From contig JASAON010001652.1 of NCBI GenBank assembly GCA_030849065.1, forward strand, positions 62,001-126,000: a DNA stretch of 64,000 nucleotides, written 5' to 3'. The first letter of the stretch is position 1, and the number at the start of each line of letters is the position of its first letter. Shown one piece after another: positions 19,041 through 27,138 of this stretch. The notes beneath the pieces are model-generated. The model made no database searches. It had not been told where the DNA came from and worked only from the letters and a program-made list of their open reading frames with translations. The position numbers and the translations under genes are program-made. The stretch comes from Jaenimonas drosophilae (taxonomy: Eukaryota; Euglenozoa; Kinetoplastea; Trypanosomatida; Trypanosomatidae).

Positions 19041-20921
19041 CTACGATCCACCCAACTCATCAGCAATCTGCTTTTCCAGAGCACCAATACGAGCGAGCTT
19101 CTCCATCTCTGTACGAGATGTGGTAGCAACAGACTTCTCAATGCGTTCCTCAAGTCGTCGCTGCTGCTGCCGCAGTCCACTGTTGCGGTGGGTTTGAAGA
19201 AGGATCTGCTCCTGAAGAGATTCCACGTGGGACGTCTGTCGTCGCAGAGTGGCTTTTAGGCCATCATCCTCCTTGCTTTGGATTCGGCGAACGCCATCTA
19301 TGTACTCAAGCAGGAGCTTTCGGCGAGCATCCACCTCCTCATCCACCAATGCCACTGACTCTGCTGGTGACGCCAATGCCGCTGGCCCTCGCGAGGATGC
19401 ACCACTCCCACGACTTGATCGCGCTGTCCGACTAGTGGCAGATGGAGCACTGCGGCTTCCTTCTCCATGTGTCACCCACGCCCGCTGCTCGTCCAGTAAT
19501 CGACTGAGTTGGGTAAGATAAAAGGCGCTCACAGCCTCCTCCTTGCTCTCTGACAAAGCATTGAGGAGATCTTCATCGTCTTCTGCCGTGGCAGACCAGC
19601 ATGCCGCTCGACGCCAGTCCGCGCCATCCTCCCCTGCTCCAGGGTCGTCATCCAAATCCCCCAGAAGTGCCGCCACTTCTTGGTGGAGAAACTTGCGTGT
19701 ACGATGATTCCAAATTCGGCCAGAGCTGCACTGCATTGCCCCAGAGTGTTCTGTGTCTCGGTAATGTTGGATGTAGTGCTGATGGCGACCACGCCCGCAA
19801 CACGTGGCTCCACAAATGAGGCACGCCCACAAGTCTTCATACGTCCCACAAATGTCGCACTTGGTATCGTCAAGCAAGTCATACAAGGAAAATCGGCAGA
19901 GTGGGCAATCCGCATTGCTGCGTGCGTAGCAGGCAAGATGAAAAGCATGAGCGCAGAGGGTGATGAGCAGAGCTGAACCCGCCGCGGGCATGGTACGACT
20001 GTTTTCCACGCAGATGGAGCAGTGATACTCCAAAGCGGAGGATGACTGGCCTCCACGAGGACTCGCGGTCTCAGCTGGTCGCAGACCTGGAGAGATGGGC
20101 GGGCTCGTAAGGCTAGGCGCCACCTGATGCGACGCAGGCCGCAGTAGTGGTGTAGTGCGGCAACAAACGGCAGCTGAATCTGGCAAACTCGATGTCCCGC
20201 CACCAGGCCCTCCATGGGATTCCAGGGCAACAGTACTTCCACGGATAGATGAAATACAAGCCTCTTGCAACGGTACGCGACTGGTGACCGCAACTCCACC
20301 GTCTTCCTCAGAGGGAAACTTCAGCGTACCTGTTCCATCTACGTAGTCCGCTGATAACGCACTAGATGGGGCATCGCTCTTCTCCAACTCTGCCTTCAGT
20401 GCCGCAGCGGCATCGACACTGCGGCACTGGAGTAGGATGCAGTAGGCATGGACCTCGTGGGTTATGTAACCAGCATGGGCCACAGCAATTGCCGCCTCTG
20501 AGTTCCGACCCCTGTGCGAAGGGGTGTCTTCTCCCATCGCTGGAGGAAGAGCGGACAGGTTTGTGGTGTCAAAACTTCCCAGTGATGCTGCTGGAAGCCG
20601 TAGGCCTCCAAAACTATGGCCAAAAGAATCAGAAACCTCACTTGGTGAACCATCGGCAGGCCGTTCAAACGTTGAGCAGCACGGATTTGGGTCGCAGGTC
20701 GCAGGTAGTTTGGCGGTGACCTGCGTTTCCGCCTCCATCAGTCGGAGGAGCAACGTGCAGAGGCCAACAGTCACCGGGATGGGATGAAGTAGAAGCCACG
20801 GAGACAATTTTGTGCCGCGTTCAGAGTCTGAGTTGAATAGAAGACGAAGCTCCAAGGTTCGTGTCGCATCACGATTTAGCGCCATGGTACAGCTGTACCC
20901 GGCGGCACCAGGAGAGGTCAT
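19041..20921 (-). CDS. BRAP2-type RING/UBP-zinc-finger ubiquitin ligase
   Basis: A 626-residue protein with the BRAP2 (BRCA1-associated protein 2/IMP) architecture. The N-terminal part has an RRM-like fold region (about 1-190) interrupted by low complexity. It is followed by a RING finger (CSICVENSR...CAHAFHLACY...CPLC, about 294-335), a UBP-type zinc finger (CDICGTYEDLWACLICGATC, then GRGRHQHYIQHYRDTEH, about 345-385) and a C-terminal coiled coil (about 540-626). In animals BRAP2 is a Ras-responsive E3 that binds nuclear localisation signals and dampens MAPK scaffolding. The RING cysteines and histidines are intact, so E3 activity is likely. The start is an ATG at 20921. Two low-complexity Ser/Ala inserts flank the RING. 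Confidence 0.9.
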   Translation of the reverse strand: MTSPGAAGYSCTMALNRDATRTLELRLLFNSDSERGTKLSPWLLLHPIPVTVGLCTLLLRLMEAETQVTAKLPATCDPNPCCSTFERPADGSPSEVSDSFGHSFGGLRLPAASLGSFDTTNLSALPPAMGEDTPSHRGRNSEAAIAVAHAGYITHEVHAYCILLQCRSVDAAAALKAELEKSDAPSSALSADYVDGTGTLKFPSEEDGGVAVTSRVPLQEACISSIRGSTVALESHGGPGGGTSSLPDSAAVCCRTTPLLRPASHQVAPSLTSPPISPGLRPAETASPRGGQSSSALEYHCSICVENSRTMPAAGSALLITLCAHAFHLACYARSNADCPLCRFSLYDLLDDTKCDICGTYEDLWACLICGATCCGRGRHQHYIQHYRDTEHSGAMQCSSGRIWNHRTRKFLHQEVAALLGDLDDDPGAGEDGADWRRAACWSATAEDDEDLLNALSESKEEAVSAFYLTQLSRLLDEQRAWVTHGEGSRSAPSATSRTARSSRGSGASSRGPAALASPAESVALVDEEVDARRKLLLEYIDGVRRIQSKEDDGLKATLRRQTSHVESLQEQILLQTHRNSGLRQQQRRLEERIEKSVATTSRTEMEKLARIGALEKQIADELGGS

Positions 20922-21269
20922 GCCGAAGTCACAATCTTATTGTTCAACGTACTACCCATTCGCGGAAAAAGCTTCAGGGGGGGGCTATCAACGGGGAAGC
21001 AGAATAGCTATCCACAATGGCCACTGAGTTCCCTACAGCGGCTCCAAACCACGACAGTAAAGCACTGAAAAATAAATAAAGGGAGAAGGAGGAGGGGGGT
21101 ACGCGGATGGTAGACGGCAAAGAAACATGCAGGTTCATCCACTGTAACAGGTGCACTGAGATGCATCAAGCGGGTTAGCCCACTTGTGCTCTTCTTGTTG
21201 GGTTCACTTAACTAATGACAAAATAAGAGTCAGAGAGGACGTCGTTCGCAGCAATGGACGTAATCACAT
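20922..21269. other. Intergenic region between eS7 copy 1 and the BRAP2-like gene
   Basis: About 350 bases. The minus strand has a pyrimidine-rich stretch from about 21060 to 21100, the likely splice-acceptor tract of the BRAP2-like gene, and a C-rich run at 20980-20986. No gene is seen. Confidence 0.6.
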
Positions 21270-21875
21270 TTACTTCTTGGAAGACACCTGCTGGAGCTTG
21301 GGGTTCCACATGAAGCCAAAGTTGACGGCACGGTGGGTCAGAGTCTTGTACACGTGGGCGATGATGGGAAGGCGGGACTCGATCTTGGTGCGGTCACGGG
21401 CATCAAGGAAGACCTTCATGGCCTTGCTCCCGTCGGTGCGGCAGCGCCAGCGGCGGCCAACGATATCGCAGGGGGCGATGAGGTCGGTGAGGATGTTCTC
21501 GAACACCGCAGTGCTGGTGGTGGAGCGCTGAACCTTCTGGAGCTTGTACACATCGTTGGGGCGCTTGGTGATCTTGCGCTGGGCAACAAGGAGCACAATG
21601 TGGCCAGGGTTGCGCTTCTCAAGCTCAGAGGTGAGGGAGCGCTGAATCTTGCGGACCAGCATGAGGAAGCGCAGGGGGTAGAAGACCACCAGAGCGTTCT
21701 TCTTGAAGTTAGCGCTCTCCACAACGCGGACGCAGTTGATGCGGAAGCGGGGAAGCACGTTGCGGAGGGTCTTGTGGGTCAGCATGAGCGAGTGCAGAGC
21801 CTTCGCCATGTTGTCCTCGACCTCGCTCGGCTTGGAGCGCTTCAGCTTGCGAAGCTTGTGAAGGTGGGGCTGCAT
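21270..21875 (-). CDS. RPS7: 40S ribosomal protein eS7, copy 1
   Basis: A 201-residue cytosolic small-subunit protein. Family landmarks are ALVVFYPLRFLMLVRKIQ, a LEKRNPGHIVLLVAQRKI strand-helix, TAVFENILTDLIAPCDIVG, and the GSKAMKVFLD/VYKTLTHRAVNFGF C-terminal part. The frame is open upstream to 22013, but the extension is hydrophobic UTR translation; the family start is the ATG at 21875. A TTGTAG acceptor lies about 17 nt upstream. Transcribed just after copy 2. The coding sequence reads as identical to copy 2, while flanks differ at once, which points to gene conversion. Codon use is strongly biased to C/G-ending codons, as in highly expressed genes. Confidence 0.97.
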   Translation of the reverse strand: MQPHLHKLRKLKRSKPSEVEDNMAKALHSLMLTHKTLRNVLPRFRINCVRVVESANFKKNALVVFYPLRFLMLVRKIQRSLTSELEKRNPGHIVLLVAQRKITKRPNDVYKLQKVQRSTTSTAVFENILTDLIAPCDIVGRRWRCRTDGSKAMKVFLDARDRTKIESRLPIIAHVYKTLTHRAVNFGFMWNPKLQQVSSKK

Positions 21876-21880
21876 CTTCT
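21270..21880. repeat. Direct repeat unit 1 (eS7 coding region)
   Basis: This segment repeats at 22099-22709. Identity starts exactly at the stop codon and ends five bases upstream of the ATG; bases on either side differ. The conserved unit is therefore the coding region itself, not a whole transcription unit. Confidence 0.85.
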
Positions 21881-22098
21881 CTTGAACTCTACAACATAAT
21901 ACATAAGACATGAAGGTAAATACAAGAAGTAGTTTGAGCACTTGGTAGCAACCCATGTATGGAAATCTCCACAATAACTGCCCACCTTCCCACATACAGG
22001 GAATCGGGCTCAATCAGCTGTAATGTTATGAATGACAAAAATCACATAATGAAGTTCGGTTTCGTGTTTTCAGCACAGAATTACCTCAGCGTTCGCTC

Positions 22099-22704
22099 TT
22101 ACTTCTTGGAAGACACCTGCTGGAGCTTGGGGTTCCACATGAAGCCAAAGTTGACGGCACGGTGGGTCAGAGTCTTGTACACGTGGGCGATGATGGGAAG
22201 GCGGGACTCGATCTTGGTGCGGTCACGGGCATCAAGGAAGACCTTCATGGCCTTGCTCCCGTCGGTGCGGCAGCGCCAGCGGCGGCCAACGATATCGCAG
22301 GGGGCGATGAGGTCGGTGAGGATGTTCTCGAACACCGCAGTGCTGGTGGTGGAGCGCTGAACCTTCTGGAGCTTGTACACATCGTTGGGGCGCTTGGTGA
22401 TCTTGCGCTGGGCAACAAGGAGCACAATGTGGCCAGGGTTGCGCTTCTCAAGCTCAGAGGTGAGGGAGCGCTGAATCTTGCGGACCAGCATGAGGAAGCG
22501 CAGGGGGTAGAAGACCACCAGAGCGTTCTTCTTGAAGTTAGCGCTCTCCACAACGCGGACGCAGTTGATGCGGAAGCGGGGAAGCACGTTGCGGAGGGTC
22601 TTGTGGGTCAGCATGAGCGAGTGCAGAGCCTTCGCCATGTTGTCCTCGACCTCGCTCGGCTTGGAGCGCTTCAGCTTGCGAAGCTTGTGAAGGTGGGGCT
22701 GCAT
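22099..22704 (-). CDS. RPS7: 40S ribosomal protein eS7, copy 2
   Basis: A 201-residue eS7 with the same amino-acid sequence as copy 1, and no nucleotide difference that I can find in the coding region. The ATG at 22704 is preceded by CACATCACAG, a likely splice acceptor three bases before the start, giving a very short 5' UTR apart from the spliced leader. The intergenic spacer to copy 1 is only 223 bases. Tandem ribosomal protein copies with distinct UTRs are common in trypanosomatids and raise mRNA dosage when promoters are absent. Confidence 0.97.
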   Translation of the reverse strand: MQPHLHKLRKLKRSKPSEVEDNMAKALHSLMLTHKTLRNVLPRFRINCVRVVESANFKKNALVVFYPLRFLMLVRKIQRSLTSELEKRNPGHIVLLVAQRKITKRPNDVYKLQKVQRSTTSTAVFENILTDLIAPCDIVGRRWRCRTDGSKAMKVFLDARDRTKIESRLPIIAHVYKTLTHRAVNFGFMWNPKLQQVSSKK

Positions 22705-22709
22705 CTTCT
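22099..22709. repeat. Direct repeat unit 2 (eS7 coding region)
   Basis: Second unit of the eS7 repeat, matching 21270-21880. The 3' and 5' UTR regions flanking the two units show no obvious similarity. Confidence 0.85.
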
Positions 22710-22916
22710 GTGATGTGAAACACAAAAACTACGAATGGATTAGATGGTAGCAGGGGGACAAAAGGCAAGTGAGGCATGGAGCAGAGATAGTAGAAGAGGA
22801 AATCAACGAGGATGAATCCTCAACTCACTCATGGCATACGTGCCAGAGAGGCAGCTGAAATCAGTCGTTGTAGCCATGATCATGACGTACTTGGTAGCAG
22901 GAGTAGCAGATAGAAG

Positions 22917-24167
22917 TTAAGGAGCAACTGCATCAGAAGGTGGGCTGTGTACTTGGCAGAAAATCGACCGATTGAAGGGACAGACGTAGGGCATCCCCAG
23001 AAGCTGAAAGAGCTGCAGTTCGCTTTGAAGTGGCACCACTCGCGTGGCGGAATACTTTTCCTGAGCAAAGGCTTTGGATGGGATGTAGTGCCGCGAAGAT
23101 ATCGTTGCCGGCGATGACGTCGGCAACAAAGCTTCCGTATGACCCGAAGAATCCAATGACGAAGTAAGCCTGGCGAGATGGAAGAGACCACGATCATTCA
23201 GCTCGTAGCCTCGATGAAGAGCGACAAGCGTAGCATGAGCAGTGAATTCAGGGGGGCCTGTAAGGAAGAACGTCCGAAGATAAAAGGTGTGATGTGGCAC
23301 AACATGGAGAACCACACGGTGCAGCCGAAGCTTCCACCACTGTGGGTGGTGAACGGGTGGAACGATCGTACCAGATCTTGGGTCCAATCGGCAGGAAAAA
23401 GTCAGTGGAGGATAAGTCTGTTTGCTTGGCATCCAATGCTTTAAGCGCCCCCCGCCCACATAGCCACTTCTGATAAGCCCTTCCACCGCACGCTGAACGT
23501 GGTGATGGACAGCTGGCTCCACGTCAGAGCTCTCATCTGTCGTCGTCCCTTGCTCGCACTGCCGCCGACACTCGAGCAGATTCTTGTATGCAGATGGGCC
23601 CAATGCCACAACGAACTCTGCTGTCTTTCCCAGAGGGCAGCCACGACGTGCAGCTCCGCTGAGGGCCACACGGAATCCATGCGGCTCCAGCAGTCGTTGG
23701 ATGACTTCGGTGTGTTGCGTGGCTTCATCATAGCTGAGATCATCGTGGAAATAATTTGGCAATGACGGCAGAGCAGTACGCAGTCCATAGAGCGCAAGAG
23801 CCTTTGCAGGAGGTGAAAATCGACGGTCAGCATCTGGAGACGTGGTGGACGGCCGTGGCCAGTGTTGAAGGCGGTTGCGAATGATGGAGATTGCGAGTGG
23901 GTGCAGATTTGGTAGTGAAGAGCTTCGTGTCAGTGCTTCTTCCACAGGAATTATGAGATGAGCAATACTCTGTGCTGCAGCAAAAAGGTGCGAGGCAGTT
24001 GGCGCAAGTTGAGGAAGCCGCTTTGTGTGAGTCAAACGAGCCGTCGGAAGATCAGCTGTCGGGTTCATTGAAGAAAGCGACGCGTGGATCAGCAGTTCCT
24101 GAACGAAGAGCTGGTTAGCCGGATGCATGGAAGCAGGCAGCAGCTGGCAACGAGCAACTCGGCCCAT
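22917..24167 (-). CDS. DNA polymerase family X-like protein lacking catalytic aspartates
   Basis: A 416-residue protein whose second half follows the pol beta palm and thumb. It has LPNYFHDDLSYDEA at about residues 133-146, GFRVALSGAARRG at 165-177 (pol beta GSFRRG), LTGPPEFTAHATLVALHRGY at about 301-320 (pol beta TGSDIFNKNMRAHAL region) and a C-terminal ELQLFQLLGMPYVCPFNRS (pol beta IFDYIQWKYREPKDRS). The GDxD motif after GARRG reads GKTAEFVVA, and the third aspartate position reads RVVLHVVP, so all three metal-binding aspartates appear to be gone. Polymerase activity is therefore unlikely; a structural role is possible. The N-terminal third is helical but not clearly the lyase domain. The frame begins with GTG at 24170; the ATG at 24167 is used. 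Confidence 0.72.
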   Translation of the reverse strand: MGRVARCQLLPASMHPANQLFVQELLIHASLSSMNPTADLPTARLTHTKRLPQLAPTASHLFAAAQSIAHLIIPVEEALTRSSSLPNLHPLAISIIRNRLQHWPRPSTTSPDADRRFSPPAKALALYGLRTALPSLPNYFHDDLSYDEATQHTEVIQRLLEPHGFRVALSGAARRGCPLGKTAEFVVALGPSAYKNLLECRRQCEQGTTTDESSDVEPAVHHHVQRAVEGLIRSGYVGGGRLKHWMPSKQTYPPLTFSCRLDPRSGTIVPPVHHPQWWKLRLHRVVLHVVPHHTFYLRTFFLTGPPEFTAHATLVALHRGYELNDRGLFHLARLTSSLDSSGHTEALLPTSSPATISSRHYIPSKAFAQEKYSATRVVPLQSELQLFQLLGMPYVCPFNRSIFCQVHSPPSDAVAP

Positions 24168-24488
24168 CACGGTTGTAGAATCCAGTGAACGTAATTACAC
24201 CCTCATACCTTCACAAACCTTTCTGTACAAAAATGCAGGGCAAGAGCAGAGAATTATTACAGCAAGAGCAAGGTACCGATACGATACGTATGTTCGTTGA
24301 TGATGTCAGTCATGCGTTCTTGTTTTTGAAGCTCCAAATTGTGTACACCTCCAGTGTGAGTGTGCACATTCACGCTCAATGCTGTACATTCGTGGCAGAG
24401 GACATCTTCCTCATAACCAATGGTAGGTTCACTACCTCCCCTCAACAGACAGACCATTTCCCAGGCTCAAGAGCTGAGCAACAGCCAA
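24168..24488. other. Intergenic region between coiled-coil and polymerase X-like genes
   Basis: About 320 bases. The minus strand is T-rich near 24240-24265 and around 24320. No gene is seen. Confidence 0.6.
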
Positions 24489-26837
24489 TCAATCCACTTC
24501 CTCCAACTTCTTCAAGCAGTCCTCCTTCTCTGTTCGTGGGCGACGCTCAGCAGATGGCTTTGACGACTCATCTGCTTCGGTTCTAGGGCTCTCAGATGAA
24601 GCGCGCTTTCCAGATATCGCCGGAAGCTTCACGCCAGGTCGACAATCATCACCGCCAGTCTCTGATGCAGCCGGGTAGGCAGGGGCCGATGCACCTGTGC
24701 TGCCTCCCCCAGTAGCCAGACCCCGTGCCGCCCCGAGCCCTCTTCCAGAAGCTGGGTTCTCAAGTCTGCGACGGAATTCCTTGATGGTTGTCACGTTCCT
24801 TTGCACCTGCCGCACTTCATCGAGCTGGCGCATTTTTCGACGCAGTTCCTTGTCCTCGTCGGTTGCCGCATCACGCAAAGCTGGGACGTCTAGCTCTAGG
24901 TCAGCCAGAATGGAGGCAATGTCTCCAAAGTGAGACTCCAGTCCAGCTAGCTCCTCCCGCACTTCAGCCAAGTTACTAACCGCCCAGTCTCGTTCTCCAG
25001 CAGCAAGGTAGCTCATCTGCCAGGATGCCTGAGCCATGCGGTCCACTGTGTTGTACCGCTCCTCATAGAGAAACGCCATGTCATGCAAGCATCGTGACCA
25101 CTGCTCCGCATTGGAGACACATTGACCCGCAATACGGCAGCGCCTATAGTAATCATCCGTCGTCAGCCGGCCTATATGCTTAGTACAGGACTCTACCAGC
25201 GACCATCGTGCCTTCTCTGCGGCACGGAGCAGACACCTCACTTCTTCGGCACGTTTTTGTGCGTCAAGTGCTCCTTCATGGCGGATTTCAATAGCCTTCT
25301 TCACCTGCTCATAGCTGGACTCCAGCTGCGACAGCGTTAGCCGCTCCTGCAACAACTCCTGAGTAAGCTCCTCGTACTTGAGCTGCTCCGCATGGAGATC
25401 CTTCACCGCTTCACGAACCCGACGAGCCAACTTCTCTTGTTGAGCTTCCGATTTGTTGATGGCGTACTCCTTCTTTTGAATAGATGCCTTCAACAAAGAC
25501 GAGTTTCGTTCATAGGCTTCTCCCATCTCCTTCACAATCACTACTGTCCGAGTTCCGGTATTTGCAAGGGCCTCCGCGCAGCTATCCGCATCCTGCACCA
25601 GCAAATCCATTGATTGCTGAGATGCGGCAGTACACTCGCCGAAGGCACGGTTAAGGTCGCTAAGAAACTCTGTGCTGGCAGAAGAAAGTTCCCTATACTT
25701 GGACATCCCTTCGGCATGGGCAGCTTTGTGCATTTGAAGCTCTTCAAACAAAAGGCGCCACATGGTTTCTGATAAATCTTGGCGACCTTCAGGAGACATA
25801 GCGTCTAGCAAGGTTGCATCGACCGTTGCCTCGCCTACATGTCGCTTAAGGTCCTTCATGGAAGCCATCATGGGCCGGAACCGGTTGACCTGCGCCACTT
25901 CGATACTCGGCGTTCGACTTTCCTTGGAGAAGTACCGCGAAATAAACTGGGCCGTAATTTGAAAGGGGATGTACAATGGAATATTGAACATGATGCCCCG
26001 CTCAATACTCTTCTCCAGCCGCGGTAGCATCTTTGACTGCACTTCCTGCAGCTCATTCAGCAAGAGGTTGGTGTTCTTTGGAAGTTCTTGGCGTCGCTGT
26101 AGAAGTGGCGCGAACAGCCGTCGAAGGCAGTGGGGGCGCTTGCAGGGGTTAAGAAGGTCCTCCCTGGTCATGGACCACGCTTTAGCCTTTTTCTGGAGCA
26201 CCTTAGCTGCATCTGCGCCTGCTTCCTCATCCACAATGGAAACGGCCGCTGCTCCCTCCGTCTCACCATCCTCGGGAAGGTTTGTTCGGTCTGTTGGAAC
26301 GGAAAAGTCTAATGTAATGCGTGCAGCCGATACTGTTTTACTGAACTCGTTGTTAGGATCCACTTCGGGTGTGTCCTCCGTTCCAATAGCAACCTCTAAG
26401 TGGAAGTGGGTCGTCAAATCCTCAGCGGTCCAAAAGACCATATCCTTGATGGCCGATGTCAGCTTCTCAAGCACCTCTTCCGAGCACAGAAACTCGTGGC
26501 GGTGCTGGTTCAGACTCACCACCTCCTCGACTTTGTTCCACGTATCGCGGAGATCCTCCGTCAGCGCCGACGTTCGACGGTGTTCTGTTTCAACAAAATT
26601 TTGGATTGAGATCTTGTGGTCATCCGGTGCGAACTTAGCCCAGAGTAACTCATTGATGTCTTTCGAGGCAGTTACCGGGGCAAGAACCCACGAAGTTGGC
26701 TGCTCAGCCGCTTCAGTAGTGGGAGGTGAAGCTGCTGCTGAGGCATCTGCTGCATCATTACCAGCGCGATGTACTAAGTGTTCGAAAAAGTAAGGCTCGA
26801 CTTGCTGTGGAGTCGGTCGAGCAAAGCGAGCCTTCAT
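24489..26837 (-). CDS. Long coiled-coil protein, possibly flagellar
   Basis: A 782-residue acidic protein dominated by helices. Residues 1-200 contain a globular-looking part with low-complexity Ala/Ser. From about 240 to 700 it is mainly coiled coil, with long charged heptad stretches such as EKLARRVREAVKDLHAEQLK. The C-terminus is low complexity (Gly/Ala/Ser, then charged). No membrane segment or signal peptide is present. The overall pattern resembles kinetoplastid flagellar or cytoskeletal proteins such as the paraflagellar rod family, but I cannot show a diagnostic motif. The frame begins at a GTG at 26858; the first ATG is at 26837 (MKARFARPTPQQVEPYFF). Confidence 0.75.
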   Translation of the reverse strand: MKARFARPTPQQVEPYFFEHLVHRAGNDAADASAAASPPTTEAAEQPTSWVLAPVTASKDINELLWAKFAPDDHKISIQNFVETEHRRTSALTEDLRDTWNKVEEVVSLNQHRHEFLCSEEVLEKLTSAIKDMVFWTAEDLTTHFHLEVAIGTEDTPEVDPNNEFSKTVSAARITLDFSVPTDRTNLPEDGETEGAAAVSIVDEEAGADAAKVLQKKAKAWSMTREDLLNPCKRPHCLRRLFAPLLQRRQELPKNTNLLLNELQEVQSKMLPRLEKSIERGIMFNIPLYIPFQITAQFISRYFSKESRTPSIEVAQVNRFRPMMASMKDLKRHVGEATVDATLLDAMSPEGRQDLSETMWRLLFEELQMHKAAHAEGMSKYRELSSASTEFLSDLNRAFGECTAASQQSMDLLVQDADSCAEALANTGTRTVVIVKEMGEAYERNSSLLKASIQKKEYAINKSEAQQEKLARRVREAVKDLHAEQLKYEELTQELLQERLTLSQLESSYEQVKKAIEIRHEGALDAQKRAEEVRCLLRAAEKARWSLVESCTKHIGRLTTDDYYRRCRIAGQCVSNAEQWSRCLHDMAFLYEERYNTVDRMAQASWQMSYLAAGERDWAVSNLAEVREELAGLESHFGDIASILADLELDVPALRDAATDEDKELRRKMRQLDEVRQVQRNVTTIKEFRRRLENPASGRGLGAARGLATGGGSTGASAPAYPAASETGGDDCRPGVKLPAISGKRASSESPRTEADESSKPSAERRPRTEKEDCLKKLEEVD

Positions 26838-27138
26838 GGTATCCAGGGCGATTACCACTATGTTTGTGTGTCAAATCTTTGCGCTCCCACTTCCGTCCAG
26901 AAGAAACAAGTGAGGGTGGTAATGGAATCGATTCCTTTAATATGTCGAACACAATGCAAGTGAAGGTGAAGGTGGTAGAGAGAGATGAGCACATTGAGAA
27001 GGTGGCACAGGACAGCAAAAGCAGAACCAGACACTAGTGTCCGACAGAATGAAGACCTTCAACAAAATGGAAACCGAAAGGTAGTGCGGGCAGTGAGACT
27101 CCAGAGATTAATCGTTTCTTCATCGATGCGAACGATCT
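26838..27138. other. Intergenic region between dymeclin and the coiled-coil gene
   Basis: About 300 bases with a minus-strand pyrimidine-rich stretch at 26890-26935, the likely acceptor region for the gene starting at 26837. No gene is seen. Confidence 0.6.

Noticed and set aside
21333..21899. 188-residue plus-strand frame over eS7 copy 1 (and its twin over copy 2)
   Set aside because: It is an antisense shadow produced by the biased codon use of the ribosomal protein gene. The same applies to the 175- and 182-residue frames opposite uL29.
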